Origin: CCY15215 sp039194995
Lineage (GTDB): Bacteria > Cyanobacteriota > Cyanobacteriia > Cyanobacteriales > Spirulinaceae
Reading direction: 5' to 3'
Assembly: GCA_039194995.1 (NCBI GenBank)
Contig: JBCCVR010000006.1
Span: 1-64,000 of the forward strand
DNA: 64,000 bases
The notes beneath the pieces were generated by a model. The model worked only from the letters and a program-made list of their open reading frames with translations, was not told where the DNA came from and searched no databases. Position numbers and translations under genes: made by a program. Below are positions 8,825-18,060 of this stretch, piece after piece. Position 1 is the stretch's first letter; every line of letters begins with the position of its first letter.

Positions 8825-8858
8825 AGGGGAGGGGAGACCTCCTCCCCAAAACTTCGGA
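8825..8858. repeat. Partial copy of the G-rich dispersed element
   Basis: The 325-base gap between the Usp gene and the malic enzyme gene contains GGGGAGACCTCCTCCCC followed by AAAACTTCGG, matching the core of the longer repeats near 17600, 21055-21207 and 56424. It looks like a decayed or truncated copy. I see no gene or RNA in the rest of the gap. Confidence 0.55.
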
Positions 8859-8996
8859 TATTCAGAGAACGTTAATGACAATTCGAAACTGATGGTTCAT
8901 CAGGTCATCTTCCTAAATTTTCTCTGACGAGTGTGAAACAACCCTGCCCAGACTTGGGGGGCGAAATTTCGTGACACTGCGTCAGTCCTGCGATTT

Positions 8997-10388
8997 CTAA
9001 TGTCGGGCAACGCCGTCCTCGCGTGCTGCTTTTTGTACGGCTGCCGAAACGGCTGGAGCGACCCGCTCGTCAAATACCGAGGGGATGATATGTTCCCGAG
9101 TTAACTCCTCAGCCGATACCAGAGACGCGATCGCGCCCGCCGCTTCCAGATACATTTTCGAGGTTAAGGCCTTGGCGCGACAGTCCAACGCCCCGCGAAA
9201 GACCCCCGGAAAGGCCAGCACATTATTAATCTGGTTGGGATAATCGCTGCGTCCCGTGGCAATCACCGCCGCGTCATTTTGAATTAACTCCGGTTGGATT
9301 TCCGGGATGGGATTGGCCATCGCAAAAACGATCGCATCTTTCGCCATCGTCCGCACCATTTCCGGCGTAAGCACCCCCGGGACGCTCACCCCCACGAACA
9401 CATCCGCATCTTTCACCGCATCGGCGAGAGTTCCCCCACTATCCACGGCAAACTCTTGTTTTTGCGGCGTGAGTTTCTCTCGTTGGGTGGAAATAATCCC
9501 CTTCGAGTCGCACATGACGAAATTTTTCGCCCCCGCCAAGCGCAAGAGACGGGCGACAGCAACCCCCGCAGCCCCAGCCCCATTAAAGGCCAGTTTTATC
9601 TGTTCTATGGGCTTGTGTACCAGTTTGAGGGCATTATACAGCGCCGCTAAAGTCACGATCGCCGTACCGTGTTGGTCGTCGTGGAACACGGGAATTTCCA
9701 TCTCTTCCCGCAACCGCTTTTCAATTTCAAAACAACGGGGCGCGCTAATATCTTCTAAGTTCACGCCGCCAAAAACCGGAGAAATATTCTTCACCGTCTC
9801 GATAATTTTCTCCGTATCTTGGGTTGCCAAACAAATCGGAAAAGCATCGAGACCGGCAAATTCTTTAAATAACATCGCTTTCCCTTCCATCACGGGAAGC
9901 GCCGCCTCCGGCCCCAAATTGCCCAACCCCAAAACCGCACTCCCATCAGAAACGATCGCCACCATATTGCTTTTTACCGTTAGGGAGAAAACCTGCTCGG
10001 GATCTTCCGCGATCGCCTTGGAAATGCGACCGACCCCCGGCGTATAAGCCATGGCCAAATCCGATTGTGCCTTTAAACCGATGCGAGCGATCGTGTGAAT
10101 TTTCCCCCCGCGATGCAGGTCGAACGTGCGATCGGAAACCGTTACGATGGTGGCATCCGGCAGATCCGCGATCGCTTTGGTAATGTTTTCCGCGTGTTCC
10201 TCGCTCGAGGCATCTACCACAAATTCTCGCAAAGACAGCTTGCGGGTTTGTTCCACCAAATTGATTTGCCCGAGATTGCCACCACTGAGGGCGATCGCTC
10301 GGGTCACATCCGCCAATTTTCCCGGCTGGTTGGGAATTTCGATGCGAATGGTCAGACTGAAACTGGGATTGGGGGTTAACTGGGTCAT
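8997..10388 (-). CDS. NAD(P)-dependent malic enzyme with ACT domain
   Basis: A 463-residue enzyme that oxidatively decarboxylates malate to pyruvate. An N-terminal ACT domain (about 9-85, IEIPNQPGKLADVTRAIA) suggests allosteric control. The malic enzyme core follows: AYTPGVGRISKAI with the catalytic Tyr, SDGSAVLGLGNLGPEAALPVMEGKA, the metal site in FHDDQHGTAIVTLAAL, and a Rossmann fold at FNGAGAAGVAVARLL. This length and ACT fusion are usual for cyanobacterial malic enzyme. Cofactor preference cannot be told with confidence. It starts at ATG (10386-10388) and stands alone. Confidence 0.93.
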   Translation of the reverse strand: MTQLTPNPSFSLTIRIEIPNQPGKLADVTRAIALSGGNLGQINLVEQTRKLSLREFVVDASSEEHAENITKAIADLPDATIVTVSDRTFDLHRGGKIHTIARIGLKAQSDLAMAYTPGVGRISKAIAEDPEQVFSLTVKSNMVAIVSDGSAVLGLGNLGPEAALPVMEGKAMLFKEFAGLDAFPICLATQDTEKIIETVKNISPVFGGVNLEDISAPRCFEIEKRLREEMEIPVFHDDQHGTAIVTLAALYNALKLVHKPIEQIKLAFNGAGAAGVAVARLLRLAGAKNFVMCDSKGIISTQREKLTPQKQEFAVDSGGTLADAVKDADVFVGVSVPGVLTPEMVRTMAKDAIVFAMANPIPEIQPELIQNDAAVIATGRSDYPNQINNVLAFPGVFRGALDCRAKALTSKMYLEAAGAIASLVSAEELTREHIIPSVFDERVAPAVSAAVQKAAREDGVARH

Positions 10389-10570
10389 GACCTAATTTTT
10401 TCGTCAGAATGAAATCAAATTTTACCTCGCAATTTTGGTCTCTCGCGATCGCCAACTAACAGAATCTTCGATTACGTTAGGGGAGAAAGTCAGGATTCCG
10501 TTAAAATACCCTTGAGAATTTCTGGTCTGGAACTCAGCAGCCCCCTGTCCCATTCATAAGGATGCCATTC

Positions 10571-11071
10571 ATGTTCAATCGCTCGCCCGTCACAACCCTC
10601 GCTACTGTTGCGCTCCTGTCTTTAATGGCGGGATGCGATACATTGAGCGCTCTCAATCCCTTTGGGGGCGGTTCTCCCGAGCCGCCGCCACCCGCCCCCG
10701 CCGCCGCACCTCCCGCCGCACCTCCGGGCCAGGCTCCAGCGAATGCCCCCGCAGGTCAAGCTCCCGCAGGTCAAGCCCCAGCGAATGCCCCGGCGGGTCA
10801 AGCTCCGGCTGCCGCTCCTCCTCCCAATGTTCCCCCTTCTCAAACGCCCTTCCGCGATGCCGTTAATAGCGCCATGTCCGCAGCGAATGCCGTTCAAACC
10901 GCCCAAACTCAAGCAGAATGGCAAAATGTCGTGACGCTTTGGCAAACGGCGATCGCCCTGATGCAGCAAGTCCCCGAAGGCGATCCCAATCGTGCCGTCG
11001 CGCAACAAAAGGTCACGGAATATACGGGCTATCTTCAATATGCCCAAACCAATGCCGCCCAAACGCAGTAG
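10571..11071 (+). CDS. Proline/alanine-rich lipoprotein
   Basis: A lipoprotein precursor with a short hydrophobic signal and lipobox LMAGC. After the Cys, about 60 residues are Pro, Ala, Gly and Gln, with repeats of GQAPANAPA and GQAPA, forming a flexible linker. The C-terminal 75 residues (from FRDAVNSAMSAANAVQTAQ) are helical with Ala and Gln heptads and a Trp pair. I chose ATG 10571 because AAGG is immediately before the first ATG (10562) and properly spaced for the second. The domain is a helical pair of unknown function. It probably sits on a membrane facing the periplasm or lumen. Confidence 0.75.
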   Translation: MFNRSPVTTLATVALLSLMAGCDTLSALNPFGGGSPEPPPPAPAAAPPAAPPGQAPANAPAGQAPAGQAPANAPAGQAPAAAPPPNVPPSQTPFRDAVNSAMSAANAVQTAQTQAEWQNVVTLWQTAIALMQQVPEGDPNRAVAQQKVTEYTGYLQYAQTNAAQTQ

Positions 11072-11213
11072 CTCTGCGGACGAAAACAAGAGCGGGATCG
11101 TTGCCCGCGATCGCCAGTTTTGGGGATTTTGAGAGGATCGAGACTCTTTCCCCAATATTTTTTTCGCGAATCTTGTTAATCGGGTAAATTGTTTGTTATA
11201 CTCAAAAAGGCGA

Positions 11214-11287
<74 letters not shown>

Positions 11288-11303
11288 TTTAGTCCGATTT
11301 GAT

Positions 11304-11343
11304 TGTAGGGGCGTTACATACAACATCCCTACATATTTTTTTG
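11304..11343 (+). terminator. Terminator after tRNA-fMet
   Basis: Arms TGTAGGG and CCCTACA enclose a 16-base loop and are followed by TATTTTTTT. The position 16 bases after the tRNA fits a factor-independent terminator. Confidence 0.75.
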
Positions 11344-11391
11344 GGTTATCTTTTGGGGTATATTTTTGTGCTGTAATTTTGAATGTAAGCG

Positions 11392-12438
11392 TCAGACTCG
11401 ATAAAGCCATCCTCGCAACCAATAATAAATCGTTGCCAGATATTCATCAACAATATCAGTCGTCATTGCTAATGCCTTAACAGAAGGCAGTAGATCCCCT
11501 ACAGTGATGCGTTTTTTGGGGGTAGAATCTTTTTGGAATGTATAGAAATCCGTGGGTGTTGGAATAACACGCATTTTCACCTTTTGAAATGTCTGTATTG
11601 CCCGACGCATCCTGATGCCTGAAGCAATCAGGAAAATCGGTTGATTTAAGAGTCCTTGTTCTCCTAAAATTCTCTCGACTTCTACGGCATTCATGCGCAA
11701 ATTCAATCCTCGTGTTTCTTCGATAATTTGACCGGCCGGAACGCCAAAACGTCGTAATGCCCCGGCAATATCTCGCGCTTCGCTTACTTGTTCTGGTGTA
11801 CCTGATAAATAGTTTCTCGGACTCGCACAAACAATAATTCTGGGGAAATTTCCTAAACTTCTTTGTCGATAGTAGAGTTCTGCTGCGTAGAGAATGCGAC
11901 TGCCGATACGACTAAATTGTAATTGGGTTCGATAGGGAATATAGGGGTCTGTCGTATCTTTTCCCAGTAACACGATCGCGCCGACTCGCTGTTGTGCGGG
12001 AGACTCCACGGCCAAACAATTCTCGACGCAAATATCTCGCAGGTCATTTTGGGTTTCGATGGTATAGTTTTCGACGGCATAGGCAACTTCATAGGAAAAA
12101 AGAGGATTGCTGGAAACAAAAAGGACGATCAGACCGATGGTAAAAAAGACATTGCCGGGTTTTTGAATTGCATCGCCTTTCTTAAAATCAATTTTATTGA
12201 CCGCCAATAAAAAGAACAGGAGGGAAAAGCCAAGAGGTTTTAAAGGAAAAGAAACAAGCTCCCACAATTCTGAAACCGGGGAAAAGCTCGGTCTAAAATA
12301 AGAAATGACAACAATTGCAACTAAAAATGAACCCCCAAGAATCGTTAATGCTTGTCTGGGAATGATTTTTACAATCAGTAAATAAAAGCATATTAAAATT
12401 AAAATCGAAAGTAAAATAATGGAAAGAACTTCGATCAT
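11392..12438 (-). CDS. DUF218 (YdcF/ElyC-like) membrane protein
   Basis: A 348-residue protein with three or four N-terminal transmembrane helices (roughly 1-100) and a soluble DUF218 domain (about 130-330). The domain has the family pattern AIVLLGKDTT, RILYAAELYY, PRIIVCASPRN, then the acidic and Asn-rich site E-E-T-R-G-L-N-L-R-M-N-A and the later FLIASGIRMRRA. In E. coli relatives are tied to envelope polysaccharide and undecaprenyl carrier use, so a cell-envelope role is plausible. ATG at 12438 is preferred over TTG at 12450. Confidence 0.82.
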   Translation of the reverse strand: MIEVLSIILLSILILICFYLLIVKIIPRQALTILGGSFLVAIVVISYFRPSFSPVSELWELVSFPLKPLGFSLLFFLLAVNKIDFKKGDAIQKPGNVFFTIGLIVLFVSSNPLFSYEVAYAVENYTIETQNDLRDICVENCLAVESPAQQRVGAIVLLGKDTTDPYIPYRTQLQFSRIGSRILYAAELYYRQRSLGNFPRIIVCASPRNYLSGTPEQVSEARDIAGALRRFGVPAGQIIEETRGLNLRMNAVEVERILGEQGLLNQPIFLIASGIRMRRAIQTFQKVKMRVIPTPTDFYTFQKDSTPKKRITVGDLLPSVKALAMTTDIVDEYLATIYYWLRGWLYRV

Positions 12439-12532
12439 TTTGAGTCGCAAAAATCATCATAAGGGACAAGATTGAAAGCAGTTCCAATCTCAATCCCAGT
12501 TTATCGCGCAATTCGCGTCTCTAAGGAAGGGG

Positions 12533-14032
12533 TTACGACTTGCGAATTGCTTTCAGTTTGGCCTCGATCGCCTCGATGACGGTTTCCAGTACAAAGACCC
12601 GAGCGTAATATTTATCATCTCCCGGTACGATCGTCCACGGTGCGGCAGGGGTTGAGGTGCGAGCGATCGCGTGATTGACAGCGACTTCATACAAATTCCA
12701 TTTTTCCCGATTGCGCCAATCTTCCTCCGTGAGCTTGTAGGCTTTAAAAGGGTTCTCCTTGCGGTCTTCAAAACGCCGCAATTGTTCCTCGCGAGAGAGA
12801 TGCAGCCAAAATTTAACCACCACGCACCCATCGCTCGCTAATTGGGATTCAAATTCGTTAATCTCGCGATAGGCTCGTCGCCATTCCCCTTCCGTGGCAA
12901 ATCCTTCGACTCGCTCCACCAATACCCGACCGTACCAACTGCGATCGAAGATGCCAAACTTTCCGACTTCGGGTAACCTGCGCCAAAACCTCCAAAGGTA
13001 GTGATATTGTTTCTCTTCATGGGTTGGAGCCGCATAAGCGTTGACTTTATAGCTCCGGGGATCCAAACTATCGGTCAAACGCTTGATTGCTCCGCCTTTT
13101 CCTGCCGCGTCCCAACCTTCAAAGACCAACACGACGGGTATTTTCTCTTGGTGAATTTTGAGTTGTAACTTTTGTAATTCAATCTGAGCCTTGCGCAAGC
13201 GTTTTTTGTAGGCATTTCGATCTAAATTCAGACTTAAATCGACTTTCTCTAAATAATCCGGTTCGGTTGGCAGGAGTTTTTCTTGGGGGGAAGCCACAAT
13301 TTCCGATCGCGGAATTGCCGTGCGATCTAAGGCTTCTCTCAACACGGCGACCAATTGCGACAATACCTTAATTCTCGCCCAATACTTGCAATTGGCCTCT
13401 ACCAAAATCCACGGCGCAACCCCCGTGCTGGTATGGAGCAGCATTTCCTCTGAGAGGGCGCGATATTCCTTGTAGCACTCTTCTTGGTGCCAATCTTCCG
13501 GACGCACCCGCCACGCCGTTAAATCGTCCTGAGAAGCCTTTTTCAGGCGCTTTTTTAACTCCTTGCGTCCGATATGCAGGAAAAATTTCGCGATCGCCAC
13601 TCCATCATCGTTCAATTGTCGCTCGAAAGCGTTAATCGTCGCCGTCGCTTGCGAGACTTTTGTTTTGTCAATGCGATCGAAGAGGCGGTCTTCAAGTAAG
13701 TGAATATACCAGCTATGATAAAAAATCCCAATACTTCCGTGAGAGGGGAGGTTTTGCCAAAATCGCCATAAAAAAGGATATTGCTGCTCTGCGGGGGTTG
13801 GGGGTAAAGTGGGATAGACTGAAAATCCTCGCGGATCCATATGGTCAACCATCTGTTTTAATAACTTCCCTTTGCCTGCTGCCGCCCAACCTTCCAACAC
13901 CACGACAAACGTTAATTTCTTCTCCCAACAGGCTTGTTGCAGCGATCGCAACTGGCGCATTAATTCCTCAATTTGCGTTTCATAGGTTGCTTTATCGAGA
14001 GACCGATCTAAGTCTAAAGTATTTAACATCAC
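12533..14032 (-). CDS. pap: Two-domain polyphosphate kinase 2, probable polyphosphate:AMP phosphotransferase
   Basis: A 499-residue protein with two PPK2 domains. The C-terminal domain (about 260-495) has Walker A GWDAAGKGG, the lid region and Walker B-like DRSWYGRVLVERV. The N-terminal domain (about 15-240) has GWAAAGKGK but YHSWYIHLLEDR, so the Asp-Arg before Ser-Trp-Tyr is lost and this half is probably not catalytic. Tandem PPK2 proteins are class II and move phosphate from polyphosphate to AMP to give ADP. The start is ATG 14030-14032. It likely helps energy recovery from polyphosphate stores. Confidence 0.88.
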   Translation of the reverse strand: MMLNTLDLDRSLDKATYETQIEELMRQLRSLQQACWEKKLTFVVVLEGWAAAGKGKLLKQMVDHMDPRGFSVYPTLPPTPAEQQYPFLWRFWQNLPSHGSIGIFYHSWYIHLLEDRLFDRIDKTKVSQATATINAFERQLNDDGVAIAKFFLHIGRKELKKRLKKASQDDLTAWRVRPEDWHQEECYKEYRALSEEMLLHTSTGVAPWILVEANCKYWARIKVLSQLVAVLREALDRTAIPRSEIVASPQEKLLPTEPDYLEKVDLSLNLDRNAYKKRLRKAQIELQKLQLKIHQEKIPVVLVFEGWDAAGKGGAIKRLTDSLDPRSYKVNAYAAPTHEEKQYHYLWRFWRRLPEVGKFGIFDRSWYGRVLVERVEGFATEGEWRRAYREINEFESQLASDGCVVVKFWLHLSREEQLRRFEDRKENPFKAYKLTEEDWRNREKWNLYEVAVNHAIARTSTPAAPWTIVPGDDKYYARVFVLETVIEAIEAKLKAIRKS

Positions 14033-14347
14033 TCATTTATTTGCAGATTAACCTTTGATTATACCCGAGTTATTTTTTCAATCCTTCGATACTCAGAAAA
14101 TTAAGAAAAAATTCACAAACAAAACACTTAAGTTAAAAGAATATTTATTGATAGATTTAAAGGAACAATTACTCGATCGAGAGTAACGCTTCAGAATTAA
14201 CCTTTTCGGAATTAATCTTTTCGCGGAGTAATATAAAAAAGCAAATAGAACTCATTATTGATTTCCCTTTGAGATCGCGATCGCAAACGCCCCATGCCGA
14301 AAGCGCTAAAGTAGGTTTGGCTCTGGTGTTGGGAATGCGATCGAAAA
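14033..14347. other. Intergenic region between pap and hybrid kinase
   Basis: A 315-base divergent spacer. The central part around 14095-14160 is very AT-rich and probably holds promoters for both genes. I see no RNA gene, repeat or convincing small protein in it. Confidence 0.5.
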
Positions 14348-17300
14348 ATGCAAAATAAGCGCTTAAATTCACTATTTCGTAAAGTTCCCATTCGGATCGT
14401 TTTAATCGTGCCGTTTGTCGTGCAACTGGTGGGGACGGTCGGTTTGGTGGGCTATTTATCTTATCAAAGCGGTCGAGAAACAGTAGAAAAATTGTCAGAT
14501 CGCTTGATGGTGGAAGTGGCACAACGGGTAAATTTATACGTTCGACAGCATTTTCAGACCGCGATCCAAATCAACCAGATGAATGTTGAGGCCGTTCGTC
14601 GAGGCGTTCTGAATTTAAAAGATTTAAGTGCAGTTGAACGATTACTCTGGTTGCGCCTGCAACAATTTGATACTGTAACCAGCATTCTTTTGGGGCTGCC
14701 GGATGATACTTTTCGAGTGACTCATCGGAGCTTGGTGAAACCGGGACAACTTGAAGGTTCTTTTTCCGATCCCGAACGTCCGGAACGGTTGATCGTGAAC
14801 TTTTTAAACGATCGCGGCCAATATGCCGAACTCCTGACAATCTACGATCCCTTTCCCGTTCGAGAACGACCTTGGTATCGCGGGGCAGTCCGCGATCGCG
14901 CTCCGGGTTGGACAAAACCGTTTCAAGTGGGAAAAGCTCCCTTGCTGGCAATTAGCACCTACACGCCCTTTTTCGACGAGGGCGATCGCTTACAAGGGGT
15001 TTTTGCCGTCAATCTGGGTCTGACGCAAATCCAAGATTTTTTACACTCCTTGCAAATTTGCGAAGGTTGCCGCGTCGTTCTCGTAGAGGAAGCGGGTTGG
15101 GTGCTGGCTAGTTCGGCAGACGAAATGCCTTTTCTGACTCCCGAACTGGTGGATTCGCAAGATAAGACAAAAGGATATCAAAATACCTTTGAACGATTGC
15201 GACTGACAGATAGCACAGATCCGGCGATCGCCGCCGCCGCGAGGTATTGGCAAACTTTAAACCCCAAGCAAAATACTGCCACGCGATTGCAATTCCGTCT
15301 TGCCCGAGAAAAATATTGGCTGCAACTGACCTCTTTAGAATTCTCAAACTCCGAAATCGCCCACCCCAACTGGACGATCGCCATTATCGTCCCGCAATCG
15401 GAATTTATGGCTGACATTACGGCCAATACAAGGCGAACTTTTTTGTTATGTGGTTTGGCGGCGATCTCGTCCATTAGTTTAGGCGTTCTGACTATTGCTT
15501 GGGTGAGTCAACCCCTTTTACGCTTGAAACAATCCTCTGACGCGATCGCATCTGGCAATTTGGCAACCGAGATCGTCCCCGAGGGGATCGGTGGCATTTA
15601 CGAACTCAGCCACGCGTTCCGCCTCATGCAGCAGCAACTGCAAGATTCCTTCGGCGCTCTCCGGGACAATCAACAGCAAATGCAAGCAATTATGGAAAGC
15701 ATTCCCGTGGGGATTGGCTTATTCGAACCCCAAGGGGGATTGTTATTGATGAACCGATGGGGACGCAAACTCGAAGGCGATCGCCCCATCGATCGAGCGC
15801 GCCCCATGTATCGCGGGGGAACGAATACCCTCTACCCCCCGGAGCAATTGCCCATCCTGCGGGCATTACAGGGGGAAACGGTGGTGACTGACGAGATTGA
15901 AATTGACGTGGGGGGCGATCGCATTCCTTTGGAAGTTTATGCGGCTCCGATTCGCGATCGCCAAGGCAAGATTATCTATGCAATCAATGTCTTCCAAGAT
16001 ATCCGCGATCGCAAGCGGATGGAAACGCTATTAAAAGACTACAATCGGGAACTTGAAGCCGCCGTGACGCAAAAAACCGGGGAATTGCGTACTGCTAAAG
16101 ACGAAGCCGAAGCCGCTAATCGTGCCAAGAGTGCTTTTTTAGCCAATATGAGTCACGAACTTCGCACCCCCCTCAATGCCATTTTGGGCTATCCTCAATT
16201 GTTACTCGAGAGTTCCGCTCTCTTACCTCGCGATCGCAAGTATATTGCCACTATTGCCAAAAGCGGCGAATATTTGCTGAATTTAATTAATCAAATTTTG
16301 GATCTTTCCAAGATTGAAGCTGGGCGCATGACCCTCAATCCGGGTAAATTTGAACTGAAAACAATCTTAGAGGATATTAAGGTTATCCTACAAGCCAAAG
16401 CCGAAGCCAAGGCGCTCTCGTTTCAAATTGATACTACTCCGAATCTGCCTAACTTTGTCTATACCGATGGGGTAAAGTTACAACAGGTTTTAGTGAATTT
16501 GCTGAGCAATGCCGTTAAATTTACGCCTTCGGGGTCGGTGACGTTGCGAGTACAGCCCGGTTCGACCCCTGAACGACTGCATTTTGCCATTATCGATACG
16601 GGGGTCGGCATTGCTTCCGAAGAGCTAGATTATTTATTTGAGGCCTTCATGCAAACCCAAAGCGGCCGCCAAAGTCAAGAAGGAACGGGATTGGGTTTGA
16701 CGATCTGCGATCGCTTTGTCAAGTTGATGGGGGGAAATTTGGAGGTCGAAAGCACTCCGGGAAAAGGCACGACATTCCAGTTTGAAATTGATGCTTATCT
16801 CGATCTCCCGACTCCCGAGCCAGAAGCACAACCCCGCTTCCGAGGCACGATCCTCGCTTCGGATCGTCCTCCCTATAAACTGCTTGTGGTAGACGACAAT
16901 GCGGAAAATCGGGAGGTTTTAACGGTTTTGCTCTCGGATTCAGGTTTTGAGGTGCGAGAGGCGACTAATGGGAAAGAAGCGATCGCGCAATGGCAGGATT
17001 GGCAGCCGGATTTGATTTTTATGGACATTCGGATGCCGGAGTTGGCGGGGGATGCTGCGATTCGCCAGATCAAGGAAATCGATCCCGGTACGAAAACGGC
17101 GATCGTTGCGGTTACGGCGAATGCGTTTGCGGAGGAACAGGCTCGTATTTTGGCGACGGGTTGTGATGGTTTCATTCGCAAACCTTTCAAAATGGAGGAA
17201 ATTTTAGCCGAAATTGTCAAGCATTTAGATGTGCGTTTTGTTTGCGACAATGCTCCTCCTGCGATGCCTGTGTCGGAGAATGCGGTTACTTTGACTGCCG

Positions 17301-17494
17301 ATACTCTCGCTGCGCTTCCTTCTGAATGGTTACATCAGTTGCGGGAAGCGGTAGAAGCGGCAGATGATAAGGATATCGCGCGTCTTCTTGCTGAGCTTCC
17401 TGTTTCTGAAAGGGCGATCGCTGATGCGATCGATAATTGGGTGGCGGAATTTCGCTTCGATCTCGTTCTCGATCTTCTCGATGAGATCGTTTAG
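14348..17494 (+). CDS. Membrane hybrid histidine kinase (Cache-HAMP-PAS-HK-REC)
   Basis: A 1048-residue kinase. A transmembrane helix near 17-40 and another near 363-385 enclose a periplasmic double-Cache sensor (about 45-355) with typical WYRGAVRDRAPGWTKPF. HAMP follows (about 387-440), then a PAS domain (about 445-555), a coiled coil, the dimerisation domain with His603 (SHELRTP), an HATPase, and a receiver with Asp893 (FMDIRMP) and Lys in RKPF. The last 65 residues (LPSEWLHQLREAVEAAD) are related to the tail of the kinase at 2990-5113. It senses an extracellular or periplasmic small molecule, identity unknown. The stop codon is only two bases before the first CRISPR-like repeat fragment. 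Confidence 0.9.
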   Translation: MQNKRLNSLFRKVPIRIVLIVPFVVQLVGTVGLVGYLSYQSGRETVEKLSDRLMVEVAQRVNLYVRQHFQTAIQINQMNVEAVRRGVLNLKDLSAVERLLWLRLQQFDTVTSILLGLPDDTFRVTHRSLVKPGQLEGSFSDPERPERLIVNFLNDRGQYAELLTIYDPFPVRERPWYRGAVRDRAPGWTKPFQVGKAPLLAISTYTPFFDEGDRLQGVFAVNLGLTQIQDFLHSLQICEGCRVVLVEEAGWVLASSADEMPFLTPELVDSQDKTKGYQNTFERLRLTDSTDPAIAAAARYWQTLNPKQNTATRLQFRLAREKYWLQLTSLEFSNSEIAHPNWTIAIIVPQSEFMADITANTRRTFLLCGLAAISSISLGVLTIAWVSQPLLRLKQSSDAIASGNLATEIVPEGIGGIYELSHAFRLMQQQLQDSFGALRDNQQQMQAIMESIPVGIGLFEPQGGLLLMNRWGRKLEGDRPIDRARPMYRGGTNTLYPPEQLPILRALQGETVVTDEIEIDVGGDRIPLEVYAAPIRDRQGKIIYAINVFQDIRDRKRMETLLKDYNRELEAAVTQKTGELRTAKDEAEAANRAKSAFLANMSHELRTPLNAILGYPQLLLESSALLPRDRKYIATIAKSGEYLLNLINQILDLSKIEAGRMTLNPGKFELKTILEDIKVILQAKAEAKALSFQIDTTPNLPNFVYTDGVKLQQVLVNLLSNAVKFTPSGSVTLRVQPGSTPERLHFAIIDTGVGIASEELDYLFEAFMQTQSGRQSQEGTGLGLTICDRFVKLMGGNLEVESTPGKGTTFQFEIDAYLDLPTPEPEAQPRFRGTILASDRPPYKLLVVDDNAENREVLTVLLSDSGFEVREATNGKEAIAQWQDWQPDLIFMDIRMPELAGDAAIRQIKEIDPGTKTAIVAVTANAFAEEQARILATGCDGFIRKPFKMEEILAEIVKHLDVRFVCDNAPPAMPVSENAVTLTADTLAALPSEWLHQLREAVEAADDKDIARLLAELPVSERAIADAIDNWVAEFRFDLVLDLLDEIV

Positions 17495-17496
17495 AC

Positions 17497-17903
17497 AGTC
17501 AGAAAGATGTCTTGTTATTGTGAAGCTATCTAGACCGCTTCAAACCAGTTCCTATATGTTGGATTTCTAGAGTACCGAAAGTTAGTGTAATCATTAAAAC
17601 CTTCCTAAAACCCGAAGTTTTTGGGGGGGCGGTCTCCCCCCCAGTCCCCCCCCACTGTGGGCGCAAGCGCCGCCCCCAGACCCCCCGCGCACCCTTCGGC
17701 TCCTCAGTAGGTTAAATTTTTGATAGTTGGTAAATCTGTGTTCTAGGAAGTCAGAAAGACTTCGGAATCCAAGCCACTGCCGCTCAGTTAGAAACGTTTC
17801 CATACGTTGGACTTCTAGGAAGTCGGAAAGCAGTTCTATCCAAATAACCAACAAGCGCTAGCTGAAGGGTTTCCATACGTTGGACTTCTAGGAAGTCAGA
17901 AAG
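17497..17903. CRISPR. Decayed CRISPR array with inserted repeat element
   Basis: Two near-identical 35-base repeats at 17796-17830 and 17869-17903 begin GTTTCCATACG, contain the perfect 6-bp hairpin GACTTCTAGGAAGTC and end GAAAG; they differ by one base. A degenerate third copy lies at 17548-17581. Partial 3' halves lie at 17741-17758 and 17497-17506. Spacers are 41, 37 and 38 bases and unrelated in sequence. A G-rich dispersed element occupies roughly 17590-17700 and splits the array. No cas gene is present in this window. The array lies between convergent ends of the hybrid kinase and argG. Confidence 0.75.
17590..17700. repeat. G-rich dispersed element, copy in CRISPR array
   Basis: Begins ATCATTAAAACCTTCC, continues with CCCGAAGTTTTTGGGGGG, a GGTCTCC core, long C-runs, ACTGTGGGCGC and CCGCCCCCAGACC. 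The same order of blocks is seen at 21053-21207 (reverse orientation) and 56424-56511. It encodes no protein. Internal G-run and C-run complementarity would let it fold into a long hairpin. Confidence 0.75.
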
Positions 17904-18060
17904 AGTCGCCAAATGAAACCCTTACTATGACTGGATTCTAGCACCTCATTTCCGGGAGGGTCAAGAGTTTCGCGATAATTGAGACATAATCGCACAAGGA
18001 AAGCGATCGCATTCTCTGCCATCACGCGATCGCCTCTTTCTTACAACCGAGAAATCTCTT

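Noticed and set aside
9307..10047. Long open frame of 246 codons on the plus strand opposite malic enzyme
   Set aside because: It mirrors the strongly conserved malic enzyme on the other strand, has no domain and follows from codon bias.
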